Source: an uncultured Bacteroidales bacterium
GTDB taxonomy: Bacteria; Bacteroidota; Bacteroidia; Bacteroidales; UBA932
Assembly: GCA_905234775.1 (NCBI GenBank)
Contig: CAJOJC010000004.1
Location: 37,000-72,298 of the forward strand
DNA length: 35,299 nucleotides
Direction of reading: 5' to 3'
Part shown: piece after piece, positions 1-8,366 of the stretch
How the letters are laid out: the number at the start of each line of letters is the position of its first letter
How positions within the stretch are numbered: the stretch's first letter is position 1
Made by a program: the position numbers and the translations under genes
The notes under the pieces: model-generated
The model's database searches: none
Told to the model about the DNA's origin: nothing
The model's input: only the letters and a program-made list of their open reading frames with translations

Positions 1-1045
1 AGTAGCCCCATGGCACTCCGTCCGAAGCGAGCATCGCCTGCCAGAAGAGGCCGCTCAGCGGGGCGTGGTTGTGTTCCATCAGACCGGGAGCTATCTCATA
101 GTTCTCGGCGAAGTGTTTGTGGGCCGAGCAGATATGGGCGTCGTAAGGCTTCAGGATATCGTACAGAGCCTGACGGTTGGTAAGGATATCATTGAACTTC
201 TCGGCTTTCCAGTTTCCTTCGAGAGCGGCCCAGCTGTAGGTAGGAATATGGCAGAAAAGAACTACCAGATTTCCCTCCGGTACATCTGCCAGGTCTTTCT
301 TTATCCACTCCAGCTGATGGCGGCTGAGGTAGCCTATGTAATGACGGGTGTAGTTGAACACATCGTCCATCACTATGTAGTGGACCTTACCCTTATCGAA
401 AGAATAATAGGTAGGGCCGAAAAGATCTGTATAGAACTTTTTCGAATCTTCATCTGTCCTGGCGTCGCCCTTATAGTCGTGGTTGCCCATCAGGGTGAAG
501 AACGGGAAACCGGCCTCGGCGGTAGCTTTCTGGATGTCTACCGACATTCCGCTCCACCAGTCGCCTACAATATCGCCGCAGGAAACACCGAACGCGGGCA
601 CTCCCGCATCTTCTGCTACCTGAGCCGCATCTGCAGCTGCCTGCTTTACGAAATCAATTTCCTGCTCCTCATAAACCTGAACGTCTGCCCAGACTACGAA
701 AAGGTGTTTAGTCTCATCGAATCCGGTACGGACTACATTGAAGTCTGCAGTCTGGCCTTTACCCTCGCGGGTAAGTTCGCGGTAGAAGAGCGGAGCTCCA
801 TGCCACTCGGGAGTCTCATAACCCGCCGGGATCGAGATGTAGACGAACTGCGCGTCGTCGTGGACATCGATCTCGTAGGCTCCACGCTGGTCTGTACGGA
901 CGAAATTATATCCGTCCGTCACCTTCACCTCCGCCACGGGCTTTCCGGCCTGGTCGTAGACGTGGCCGCTGACTATGTAAGAGGAAGCCAGCAGATTCGC
1001 GCCCAGAAGCAGCGCAGAGAGGGTGAAAAATATTTTTTTCATCAT
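1..1045 (-). CDS. Calcineurin-like metallophosphoesterase, secreted (3' end cut by window)
   Basis: The reading frame starts at 1045 (or at the ATG three bases later) and runs off the window edge, so about 347 N-terminal residues are visible. It begins with a signal peptide (MKKIFFTLSALLLGANLLAS). A small beta-sandwich of the kind found before Bacteroidota metallophosphoesterases follows (residues about 22-100), then the phosphoesterase domain. Metal-ligand motifs are visible: WADVQ (Asp120, with Gln where many relatives have His), CGDIVGD (Asp157), GNHD (187-189), FCHIP (His265) and SAHKH (His308/His310). The family hydrolyses phosphomonoesters or diesters with two metal ions, and the substrate here is unknown. 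The start overlaps the stop of the upstream GH97 gene (ATGATG over TGA), so it is the last visible gene of the GH89-GH97-GH97 operon and may act on a phosphorylated glycan. The C-terminal domain usual in this family would lie outside the window. Confidence 0.85.
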   Translation of the reverse strand, partial: MMKKIFFTLSALLLGANLLASSYIVSGHVYDQAGKPVAEVKVTDGYNFVRTDQRGAYEIDVHDDAQFVYISIPAGYETPEWHGAPLFYRELTREGKGQTADFNVVRTGFDETKHLFVVWADVQVYEEQEIDFVKQAAADAAQVAEDAGVPAFGVSCGDIVGDWWSGMSVDIQKATAEAGFPFFTLMGNHDYKGDARTDEDSKKFYTDLFGPTYYSFDKGKVHYIVMDDVFNYTRHYIGYLSRHQLEWIKKDLADVPEGNLVVLFCHIPTYSWAALEGNWKAEKFNDILTNRQALYDILKPYDAHICSAHKHFAENYEIAPGLMEHNHAPLSGLFWQAMLASDGVPWGY

Positions 1046-3000
1046 TTCTTAACGAATTCGGCGACCCATCCGCCGCCCTTGGCCATCTTTACCGGCAGTT
1101 CATCTCCGGCTTCGACGGTCAATGTTTCAATCTTATAATCCTCCGCCCATGTATCGGCATTGATACCATCGCGGTGAATTGTAGCTGTCCACTCGCCCTC
1201 CCCAAGGAAGGAAGTATCGAGAGTAAGTTCACGTCCGTCCCAATTGGTAAGGCCGGCCGAATACCAGCGCCCGTCCGCAGTCTTGCGCGAGACAAGGAGG
1301 TACTCGCCTGCCACCGCTTCTTGGACCACCGTCTTCTCCCATACCGTAGGGATCTTTGCAAGATACTTCGCAAACTCGGGAGCCTGATAATACTTCGAAG
1401 GAGTATCACAGAGCATCATAAGCGGGCTCTCGTAGGTGACGAAAAGCGCCACCTGATGAGAACGGGTCCCCTGGCTCATGGGATGATACCAGAGCGGGCT
1501 GTAATCGTCTTTAGTCGCATTGTTTACCGCGCCCGGGGTATAATCCATAGGTCCGGCAACCATACGGGTGAAAGGCAGGACCATATCGTGGTCCGGCGAG
1601 ATATCTGCAGAATCCTTGTCGTGTTCCATTCCGTGGACTCCCTCGAAGGTCATCGCGTTGGGATACTTGCGCTGAAGTCCGGCGGGCTTGTAGGCGCCGT
1701 GGTAGTCAACCACCAGATGACGCTTGGCACACTCCCTTGCGACATTCTCGTAGAAGTTGACCATGTTCTGGTCCTGTATCTGCATGAAATCGACCTTGAT
1801 CCCAGCCACTCCCCAACTCGCGTATACGTCGAGTATGTGTTCGAGGTCTGCGATCATAGGGGTCCAAAGGGTCCACAGGACAACTCCTACTCCCTTTGAT
1901 TTTCCATAGTCTATGAGTTCCTGGAGATTCAGATCCGGCTGCGCCTCGACTATGTTGAGGGTCGAAGCGGACCATCCTTCGTCCAGAAGAATATATTCCA
2001 GACCGTATTTCGCGGCGAAGTCGATGAAGTACTTATATGTATCGGTATTGACTCCGGCTTTGAAGTCTACGCCGAACACATTTATAGCCGACCACCACAC
2101 CCAGCTGATCTTACCCGGTCTGAGCCAGCTCCAGTCGCCGGGCTCTTCGGGCGAGGCAAGCTGCCAAGCGAGAGTGTTCTCCAGCAGGGCGCGATCGTCA
2201 CCTATGCAGACTAAACGCCACGGGTAGACGCGGGTTCCGGCCGTACGGGCGATGCAGTCTGCGAGTTTAGTAATTGTAACATCGCGATCTGTACGCATCT
2301 CGTACGCGTCGATTATATGGGGGAACTCCGCCTTCAGCGAGCCTGCACCAGCGCTGCGCAGCATCAGGTTCGGGTAATCCAGAAGATTGGTTTCGGTAAC
2401 GACAGCACGTATCCCTTCCGGAGTCTTAACACTCAGCGGAAGGAACGAATATGTTTCAGTCCCGACCTCATCGAGCACCTTCTCCTTGAAGAAAGCCTCG
2501 CAATGGGTAATGTAATCCGGGTTCTTTTCGTTAGCCCAATAGACCTTGGATCCGGACGGGAAGTTCCATTCGGAGGTCTCGCCTACGACTTCGATCCCGC
2601 CGTCGAAGGCCGTCTCGAAGCGGTAAGCCACTCCGTTGTCGTAGGCCCTGAATACTACCGACCAGCCGCCCTTCATTTGAAGGGTCATCTCGTTGAAGCG
2701 GTCGCGGACCTCGCGGAACTTGGTAGGAACGGTAGCCGTGAGGGTTTGGTCTACGGACCTGCGGCTGAGCTTTTGTACCCGCGCCCCAGGGCCGAGCCTG
2801 CCGTGGTCCTTTACTTCGAGCGCTATCTCGCCCGGGTCCAGGACCGCGACGCCACCGCGCGCGACACTCCACGTAAGCGGCTTCCCGTCGGTGACTGTGA
2901 GTTTGATAGCTCCGTCGGGCGATTTCAGGACATATTCCTTCGCCCCGAGGCCGAGGGCCGCGAGCGCGCAGAGGATAACGGTTGTTATGAGCTTTTTCAT
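1042..3000 (-). CDS. Glycoside hydrolase family 97, retaining (alpha-galactosidase-like) type
   Basis: This 652-residue protein is full length for GH97. It has a type I signal peptide ending near GLGA (residue 20), an N-terminal beta-sandwich, a central (beta/alpha)8 barrel from about residue 290 and a C-terminal beta domain. The segment GIKVDFM carries Asp404. That Asp is the nucleophile position that separates the retaining GH97 branch (alpha-galactosidases) from the inverting SusB branch, which lacks it. Glu459 in GMEHD aligns with the SusB catalytic acid motif GTEYE. The enzyme would act in the periplasm or at the cell surface on terminal alpha-linked galactose or similar sugars. Its start overlaps the stop of the upstream GH97 gene by four bases (ATGA), indicating translational coupling. 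The family call is strong; the substrate is inferred from the Asp. Confidence 0.92.
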   Translation of the reverse strand: MKKLITTVILCALAALGLGAKEYVLKSPDGAIKLTVTDGKPLTWSVARGGVAVLDPGEIALEVKDHGRLGPGARVQKLSRRSVDQTLTATVPTKFREVRDRFNEMTLQMKGGWSVVFRAYDNGVAYRFETAFDGGIEVVGETSEWNFPSGSKVYWANEKNPDYITHCEAFFKEKVLDEVGTETYSFLPLSVKTPEGIRAVVTETNLLDYPNLMLRSAGAGSLKAEFPHIIDAYEMRTDRDVTITKLADCIARTAGTRVYPWRLVCIGDDRALLENTLAWQLASPEEPGDWSWLRPGKISWVWWSAINVFGVDFKAGVNTDTYKYFIDFAAKYGLEYILLDEGWSASTLNIVEAQPDLNLQELIDYGKSKGVGVVLWTLWTPMIADLEHILDVYASWGVAGIKVDFMQIQDQNMVNFYENVARECAKRHLVVDYHGAYKPAGLQRKYPNAMTFEGVHGMEHDKDSADISPDHDMVLPFTRMVAGPMDYTPGAVNNATKDDYSPLWYHPMSQGTRSHQVALFVTYESPLMMLCDTPSKYYQAPEFAKYLAKIPTVWEKTVVQEAVAGEYLLVSRKTADGRWYSAGLTNWDGRELTLDTSFLGEGEWTATIHRDGINADTWAEDYKIETLTVEAGDELPVKMAKGGGWVAEFVKK

Positions 3001-4970
3001 TTCTTAATGAATCTTATCGCTGTTCCGCCCGAGGTCGCGAGCTTCAGGTCGAGCACGTCGCCCGCGCTGACTTCCCTCTCGCTGTATTCCACGGCCGTGG
3101 GATTGTCTTCGTATGAGGCGTCCGGCGCGTCGGCATAGATCTGGGCAAGCCATTTGCCCCGGCCCAGGAAGCTGAGCGGCACGCTGAGTTCGCGCGCGTT
3201 TTCGTCGGTAATCGCACCGAGGAACCAGTCGCTGCCCCCGCGCTCCTGGCGGGCGGTGATGATATAATCGCCGATAACCGCGTCGATGACCCTGGTCTGT
3301 TCCCAGTCGGTCGGGACGTCGCGGATGAAATCGAAGGCCTTTACGCCCTCGTAGGCTGCCGGATCGTCGTTGGCCATCTGGAGAGGGCTGTAGATTACTA
3401 CGTACTCGGCCAGCTGCTTGGCGATGGTGGTGCGGGTCCTACACTGCGGGTTCGCAGGGTTCGAGAAATCGAAGGTGCCGAAGGTATAGTCCATCGGGCC
3501 GGCGAGGCCGCGGATAAACGGGGCCACGGTCTGATGTTCGGGCTTGTTCCCGCCGTCTACCTCCCATGCGTCGTGTTCCTGGCCACGGATGGCTTCGCCC
3601 GTCATGAGGTTCGGCCACGTACGGCAGACGCCGGTAGGTATGCAGGGTTCATGCTCGTCGATGCAGATCTGGTACTCGGCCGCCTTCTCGACTATTGCAT
3701 GGAGACGGTTGACTCCGTACTGCCCGTCATGGGCCTCCTTGCCGTCGAGCAATTCGTTCACGTTGCCCGTCTTGACGTAGTGCATACCGTAGCTCTGGTA
3801 GAGGGCGTAGGCATCGTCGATCTGGGCGAAATAGTTATCGATATTGGCGGCCGTCTCGTTGTGGATTATCATCTGGACGCCCTTCGAGGCCGCGTATTTC
3901 ATAATCGCGTCGAAATCGTAGTCGGGGTAGGCCTCGGTAAAGCTGAAGAGATTCTTGGTCCAGTCGCCGTTCCAGCCGAGGTTCCAGCCCTCGACCAGCA
4001 CGCCCTGGATATTGTTGTCGGCCGCGAAATCGATATAACGCTTGGTGCGCTCGGTCGTGGCTCCATGGCCCTCGGGATTCTCGGGTTCGTAGGCCCATGT
4101 ATAGAGGAACTTGTGCAGGATCCACCATATTCCGATGTACTTGCCGGGCTTGATCCAGGAAGTGTCTTCGATCTTGCAGGGCTCGTTGAGATTGAGCATC
4201 AGGCGCGATTCGATAAGGCCGCCCGTGCGGTCGGAGACGATTACGGTGCGCCATGGGCTTACGCGGGTATCGCTGACATATACGGCTGTTCCGTCCGACC
4301 ATGGGACCAGGGTCGACTTAAGGGCGCCGCCGCTCTCGGGGACGAGGTTCATCTTCGCGAAATCGAGGACCGCGGCTTCGTGGATCGAGTAGAAACGGCC
4401 GTCGGAGCCTTCGATGGTAAGCGGGGTGTGGGCGCAGTCGATGTCTTTGAAGAATGTATGGTTGGCGTAGGACTCGTAGTACGGTACGCTCTCCGGCAGC
4501 CACCACGCTTTGTGGTCTTCGCTGGTGAAGCGGAACTCGGTCAGTTCGTCTTTGATCGCTATGTTACCGAGCTTTTCGGGGAAAATGTACCTCAGGCCGA
4601 AACCGTCGTCGAAGACTCTGACCTCGACGTCCAGCCAGGCGGTGTGATAGACAGCGCCGTTGTGTTTGTCCTTTATGATGCGCTGCTCGCCCCAGACGGT
4701 TTCCCAGTCGTTATTCGCTTTGTAGCGGTCAATGTCGAGGACTTCGGTATGGATTCCGAGGATGTTTCCGCCCATCAGTTCGAAGCCGAGGCGGGAGTTG
4801 GCGATAATGGTGTCGTTGTCTTTGATGACGTTGTAGCAGAGGACGCCGTCAGGGGCGTCAACGATAACTTTAAGGCTTCCGTCGGGGGAAGTAACGGTAT
4901 TTCCCGCAGGAGCGGGGGCGCAGCAGGAAGCGGCTGCGATTATTGCTGCAATAATGAGTGTTTTCTTCAT
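2997..4970 (-). CDS. Glycoside hydrolase family 97, inverting SusB-like alpha-glucosidase type, lipoprotein
   Basis: This 657-residue protein starts with a lipoprotein signal (lipobox AASC, Cys16). It lacks the Asp nucleophile of the retaining branch: the matching segment reads MHYVKTGNV. The four calcium/catalytic glutamates known from B. thetaiotaomicron SusB (439, 508, 526, 532, from memory) fall at Glu372 (HNET), Glu441 (DEHEP), Glu459 (GEAIRG) and Glu465 (GQEHDAW). The offset is 67 for all four, which strongly supports an inverting, calcium-dependent SusB-type enzyme. Expected role: release of alpha-linked glucose (or a related sugar) from oligosaccharides at the outer membrane or in the periplasm. 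It lies 3 bp after the GH89 gene and overlaps the next GH97 gene by 4 bp. Two functionally different GH97 enzymes in a row suggest a glycan with more than one alpha-linked terminal sugar. Confidence 0.92.
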   Translation of the reverse strand: MKKTLIIAAIIAAASCCAPAPAGNTVTSPDGSLKVIVDAPDGVLCYNVIKDNDTIIANSRLGFELMGGNILGIHTEVLDIDRYKANNDWETVWGEQRIIKDKHNGAVYHTAWLDVEVRVFDDGFGLRYIFPEKLGNIAIKDELTEFRFTSEDHKAWWLPESVPYYESYANHTFFKDIDCAHTPLTIEGSDGRFYSIHEAAVLDFAKMNLVPESGGALKSTLVPWSDGTAVYVSDTRVSPWRTVIVSDRTGGLIESRLMLNLNEPCKIEDTSWIKPGKYIGIWWILHKFLYTWAYEPENPEGHGATTERTKRYIDFAADNNIQGVLVEGWNLGWNGDWTKNLFSFTEAYPDYDFDAIMKYAASKGVQMIIHNETAANIDNYFAQIDDAYALYQSYGMHYVKTGNVNELLDGKEAHDGQYGVNRLHAIVEKAAEYQICIDEHEPCIPTGVCRTWPNLMTGEAIRGQEHDAWEVDGGNKPEHQTVAPFIRGLAGPMDYTFGTFDFSNPANPQCRTRTTIAKQLAEYVVIYSPLQMANDDPAAYEGVKAFDFIRDVPTDWEQTRVIDAVIGDYIITARQERGGSDWFLGAITDENARELSVPLSFLGRGKWLAQIYADAPDASYEDNPTAVEYSEREVSAGDVLDLKLATSGGTAIRFIKK

Positions 4971-4973
4971 AGT

Positions 4974-7136
4974 CTATCTTATGTGTGCCCAATGGCATTC
5001 GAAATCCCAGATATCTCTGTCGAACTGAAGGGCGCGGCCTTCGACGCCGGCTGCGCTGCCCTGAGCACTCGTGCCGACATAGCCCGTGCTCTTCGGGTTC
5101 ACGAAGGGCTCGCCGGCGTCGAAGGCGGCCAGGACCGCGTCGAAGAACATTCTCCAACGGGTTTTGTAATAAGTTTCGACCAGGCCGTCCCAGTCACGGT
5201 TGGCGTAGTCGCAGAGGTGGAAGGAATCGCCCCAGACGCTGATAAGAGTCCTGGCGTTCATCTCGTAGTAGTCTTTCTCGGGAGGTGTCTTTCCCCAGCT
5301 GCGGGCGTCGCTGATCCAGTCGCAGAGGGAGAACTCTTTCCGGGTTTTCAGAACTTCCGTGAGTTCGTCGCAGAGGCCCAGGAATTCGTCTGCCGCTTTA
5401 ACCATCTGAGCGCGGTCGCCCTTCTTATATGCTGCTGCGAACTTGTCTCTTAAGGAAAGCGCACGGTTGTCAAGGACCTGACGGCGGGCGTTGACGAGAT
5501 CGTACTTGAAGTAGTCCGACGAGCCTTCTACCGTTTCGAGAACTTTCAAGGCTTCTTCGAGATCGTTGATGTCGTAGCCCCTGTTGAACAGAGTCGTCCA
5601 GTGCCACACATCCTCAAGATTCGGATGCGCGCAGATGATGCTTGAACTGGAGGTCTTGGAGTGTGTTACACTTACCTTGTCTGCATATAAGTGCCAGTAT
5701 TTTCTGAATGTATCGCTTTTATAACCAAGATGCCTGTCGGCGATGTTGTCTACATATTCGTCTACCGGGAGGGCGTTGTCCCAGGCCTGCTGGAGAACGT
5801 GTTCGAAGACGGGTTCGTTGACCCCGAAGCCTTCGAGGGTGGAGCCGAGGCCTATGAAACCGGGGCCGGCGTTCGCTTTGGTTTCCGCTATCCACTCCGC
5901 ATTCTGGTGGAAGTCGCCTTCGATTCCAGTCATGCCGCCGAAGTTACCGAGGTAACACCAGATAAACGGCTGGCCGTAGAAGCTTTCAGTGCGTTTCCAG
6001 ATCTGGGTTGCATCGCAGAAGTAGTCGAGAATAATCATCCTGCCCTGAGGAACTGCCGTCAGGTATGCCTTAATGTTTTCGTCTGTCCAGTGCTGCTGAT
6101 CAGCCCAGAAGAGCCAGCCCATCTGCAACCATACGGCCTCGGGATCGACCGCCGTCATGGAGTCGAAGATTCCGCTGGATATCTTGGCCAGCGTTTCGGG
6201 GTCCCAGAACGGGGCGTCTACTTCGTTGAACGGATCCACGCCGTAGATATGGTCGGTGCCGTACATCTTCGTCTGCTCCTCTAGGAAGTCTTTCTGGATC
6301 TTCGCATAGATGGGATCCATCGGGCTGAGGAAGGTACAGCGGTACTGGTTCGCAAAACCTCCCCAGTAGCTAACGCGGAAGGTGTCGATTTTTTCCGTTG
6401 TCGCTTCGGCGAGTTCGGCGGGGACGTGTCCTGCAAATGCGGGAAGTATCGGGGTCATATTCAGCGCCCGCTCCCGCTTAAGGATGCGCTTCTGAAGCTT
6501 CGCCTGGCCGTCGATCCACCCCTGCGGGAGCGGACCCTGCCACCTGTCCAGGTTACACATCCTCTGCCACGGCAGATGTGCCGGGCCTACGAAATACGCG
6601 CGGATCTGTTCGTCTGTAAGGCCGTACTTTTTCCAGACCTTCTGCCAGACTGCTTCCTGACCGGTAATTGCCAGAGGCATATTAACTCCGTTCAGAGCCA
6701 TCCAGTCGATGAACCTCTCCCACTGATCCCACTTCCACCAGGGCATGGTGTAGCCGAAGGTGCAGTAGTTAAGGAAGAATCTGGCGGGGACTTCCGCCTT
6801 AGCCTTTACGGGGGTTTCTATCGCGGGCAGTTCGTCTGGGAGTTCGACCGGATTGTAGTCGTACCAACTTACGTTTGCCAGGCAATACTCCTGAAGATAT
6901 CTGTTGAGGCCTACCGCCATTGAGTTGGCGTTGTTTCCTTTAATCAGGATTTTCGAGCCTTTCTGGCTCAGCTCGTAGGCATCTGTTTCCGAAGAAATCT
7001 GTTTGAAGATTATCGATTTGGCCTGCGGGCCCATCACCCTCTCGGCGAGGGCCGCCGCCTGGCGTTCGTCTTTAGTTCCGCAAGCAGTCAACGCTCCGGC
7101 CAGCGCAAATATCAGGGTTAGTTTCAGTATCTTCAT
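4974..7136 (-). CDS. Alpha-N-acetylglucosaminidase, GH89 (NAGLU family), lipoprotein
   Basis: This 720-residue protein matches GH89 over its length: lipoprotein signal (LTAC, Cys19), small N-terminal alpha/beta domain, catalytic barrel from about residue 115 and an all-helical C-terminal domain. Characteristic motifs are YCTFGYTMPWW, ALNGVNMPLA, AFAGHVP and DPFNEVDAP. Glu305 (DPFNE) and Glu435 (STLEGF) match the human NAGLU catalytic pair Glu316/Glu446, with the same spacing of 130 residues. The enzyme is a retaining exo-glycosidase that removes terminal alpha-linked GlcNAc, found for example on gastric-type mucin O-glycans and heparan sulfate. It is first in the four-gene operon and sits 3 bp before the SusB-like GH97. 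Acylation at Cys19 would place it in the outer membrane. Family confidence is very high; the natural substrate is not shown. Confidence 0.95.
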   Translation of the reverse strand: MKILKLTLIFALAGALTACGTKDERQAAALAERVMGPQAKSIIFKQISSETDAYELSQKGSKILIKGNNANSMAVGLNRYLQEYCLANVSWYDYNPVELPDELPAIETPVKAKAEVPARFFLNYCTFGYTMPWWKWDQWERFIDWMALNGVNMPLAITGQEAVWQKVWKKYGLTDEQIRAYFVGPAHLPWQRMCNLDRWQGPLPQGWIDGQAKLQKRILKRERALNMTPILPAFAGHVPAELAEATTEKIDTFRVSYWGGFANQYRCTFLSPMDPIYAKIQKDFLEEQTKMYGTDHIYGVDPFNEVDAPFWDPETLAKISSGIFDSMTAVDPEAVWLQMGWLFWADQQHWTDENIKAYLTAVPQGRMIILDYFCDATQIWKRTESFYGQPFIWCYLGNFGGMTGIEGDFHQNAEWIAETKANAGPGFIGLGSTLEGFGVNEPVFEHVLQQAWDNALPVDEYVDNIADRHLGYKSDTFRKYWHLYADKVSVTHSKTSSSSIICAHPNLEDVWHWTTLFNRGYDINDLEEALKVLETVEGSSDYFKYDLVNARRQVLDNRALSLRDKFAAAYKKGDRAQMVKAADEFLGLCDELTEVLKTRKEFSLCDWISDARSWGKTPPEKDYYEMNARTLISVWGDSFHLCDYANRDWDGLVETYYKTRWRMFFDAVLAAFDAGEPFVNPKSTGYVGTSAQGSAAGVEGRALQFDRDIWDFECHWAHIR

Positions 7137-7157
7137 CGGTCTCTGCAGTTTAGTCCT

Positions 7158-7165
7158 CTAATTTA
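7158..7165 (-). promoter_or_regulatory. Possible -7 box of the GH89 operon
   Basis: On the minus strand this reads TAAATTAG, one mismatch from the Bacteroidales -7 consensus TAnnTTTG. It lies 21 bp upstream of the GH89 start, between that gene and the transposase element. No clear -33 TTTG is seen, so this is only a candidate. Confidence 0.25.
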
Positions 7166-7225
7166 CGAAGAAAATCGGAGATTTTTATTTGAGATAGCGG
7201 ATAATCGCCTCTATTGCTTATGTAG

Positions 7226-7313
7226 CGTGCGTACCGTCAGCTTTAGCCCGGTGGGTACGCACGTTTTAGGCCTTTTTCGTGCGTACCGTCACTTTTTTAG
7301 CGCAAGTACGCAC
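7226..7313 (+). repeat. Left REP-like double palindrome of the RAYT
   Basis: There are two hairpins. In the first, CGTGCGTACC (7226-7235) pairs perfectly with GGTACGCACG (7254-7263) across an 18-nt loop. In the second, GTGCGTAC (7280-7286 region) pairs with GTACGCAC (7306-7313). The tract TTTTAGGCCTTTTT separates them. A GTAG tetranucleotide sits immediately before the first stem (7222-7225). Confidence 0.85.
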
Positions 7314-7332
7314 TCTTCTAGATGGTATTTGA

Positions 7333-7340
7333 TATCTTTG
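7333..7340 (+). promoter_or_regulatory. -7 box of the RAYT gene
   Basis: TATCTTTG matches the Bacteroidales -7 consensus TAnnTTTG exactly. It lies 30 bp upstream of the ATG at 7371 and just after the left repeat, which would give a short leader. A -33 TTTG is not obvious. Confidence 0.45.
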
Positions 7341-7370
7341 CGAAGCCAACAAATTTGGCGACTTAAAATT

Positions 7371-8240
7371 ATGAAACGCTTCTTTCTTATTTCAACAGAG
7401 CACCTCGAGGAGGCTCTCTGGTTCCGAGACGACGAAGATTTTGCTGTGGGAATGAATTACGTTGCAATTGAAGCTTTCCTGCATAAGGATATTCTCGTCG
7501 TGGCTTTTATCCTGATGTCCAATCATGTCCACTTCGTTCTATACGGGGAAAGGGAAGATGTGGATAATTACATTTCTGACTTCAAGGCAAGATACGCTCA
7601 TTACTACCACATAAAGTATGAAGCATACAATCTTCTACGAGAAAACAAGGTGGAAATTGAAGAAATCAAGGCAGACGGGGAACATTTCGAAAGAGCCGTT
7701 GCCTATGTTCTGATGAACTGCGTTGCCGCTAACATCTGCTCCCACCCAAGCCAGTACCCCTGGGGGTCATGGTGTTCATATTTTCGACCAGTAAAGCCCG
7801 ACGGAAAGAGGCTCGGAGAGTTATCCGTCAGAGCTCGGAGAAAAACACTACATTCGTACGAGGAAATTATTCCACGAAAATGGATATTGGCGGATAAAGG
7901 CTACATCCTACCTGACAATTATGTCGGAATCAAAGCTGTAGAAAGCCGCTTCAAAACACCTCAGCGAATGAACTACTTCCTCAACAATTCTTCAAAGGCA
8001 AAGAAACGGCTTGAATCTGATGAGAAACTACCCGCATTCCGGGATCAAGTAATCCTTGCCGGGCTTCCCGACTTGATTAGAAGTCTTTTTCAAAAGAAGT
8101 CTTTTTCCGAACTAACCAGCGAAGAGCAGACGGAATGTCTTCGACAGATTCGTTTTCGCTTCAGTTCAGACATCACACAAGCGGCCCGCGTTTGCGGAAT
8201 CTCTTACTCCGGCGCCGCTAAGTTGATCGACAAGACCTGA
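7371..8240 (+). CDS. REP-associated tyrosine transposase (RAYT, Y1/IS200-like HUH nuclease)
   Basis: The chosen start is the ATG at 7371 (MKRFFLIS), giving 289 residues. The frame stays open upstream to 7227, but that part is translated through the palindromic repeat and is unlikely to be protein. The Y1 transposase domain occupies about residues 1-130. The HUH metal site is in MSNHVHFVL (His52 and His54). Tyr112 in AYVLMNCVAANIC corresponds to the YIxxNPVxAG segment that carries the catalytic tyrosine in known RAYTs. A C-terminal extension ends in a helix-turn-helix-like segment (about 265-287, ITQAARVCGISYSGAAKLI). The protein would nick single-stranded REP DNA at hairpins. The gene runs opposite to its neighbours and is flanked by the repeats it presumably recognises. 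It appears intact. Confidence 0.88.
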   Translation: MKRFFLISTEHLEEALWFRDDEDFAVGMNYVAIEAFLHKDILVVAFILMSNHVHFVLYGEREDVDNYISDFKARYAHYYHIKYEAYNLLRENKVEIEEIKADGEHFERAVAYVLMNCVAANICSHPSQYPWGSWCSYFRPVKPDGKRLGELSVRARRKTLHSYEEIIPRKWILADKGYILPDNYVGIKAVESRFKTPQRMNYFLNNSSKAKKRLESDEKLPAFRDQVILAGLPDLIRSLFQKKSFSELTSEEQTECLRQIRFRFSSDITQAARVCGISYSGAAKLIDKT

Positions 8241-8245
8241 CAAAA

Positions 8246-8334
8246 CGTGCGTACCGTCAGCTTTAGCCCTGTGGGTACGCACGTTTTAGGCCTTTTTCGT
8301 GCGTATCGTCGGTCCATTTCCGGAGGGTACGCAC
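8246..8334 (+). repeat. Right REP-like double palindrome of the RAYT
   Basis: This is a direct copy of the left repeat. The first stem (8246-8255 with 8274-8283) is identical and its loop has one base change. In the second stem, CGTGCGTA (8298-8305) pairs with TACGCACG (8328-8335), and its loop is unrelated to the left copy. It begins five bases after the RAYT stop and lies between two convergent genes. The first hairpin is followed by TTTT, so it could also terminate transcription. Confidence 0.85.
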
Positions 8335-8366
8335 GCTTTTAGAGAAGTTCCTACAGGAGCCCCCCC

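Larger units (their letters stand above)
7226..8334 (+). mobile_element. RAYT transposase bracketed by REP-like double palindromes
   Basis: A complete REP-associated tyrosine transposase gene (7371-8240) is flanked by two copies of a two-hairpin repeat in direct orientation. The first 65 bases of the left copy (7226-7290) and right copy (8246-8310) differ at only two positions, and the second hairpin in each copy differs mostly in its loop. The unit lies between the downstream end of the SGNH esterase operon and the promoter region of the GH89 operon, interrupting an otherwise continuous run of minus-strand genes. RAYTs are generally regarded as domesticated single-copy relatives of IS200/IS605 transposases that process REP hairpins. 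I see no target-site duplication. Confidence 0.75.

Noticed and set aside
3534..5453. A 639-codon open frame on the plus strand
   Set aside because: It lies wholly antisense to the GH97 and GH89 genes, whose catalytic motifs are intact. GC-rich coding DNA commonly gives such antisense frames.
7222..7225. GTAG tetranucleotide as the RAYT recognition tag known from enterobacterial REPs
   Set aside because: It occurs before the first left hairpin only and not before the other three, so it is probably chance.
7227..7370. N-terminal extension of the RAYT protein by 48 residues
   Set aside because: It would be translated from the palindromic repeat and past the likely promoter; the Y1 domain starts naturally at 7371.
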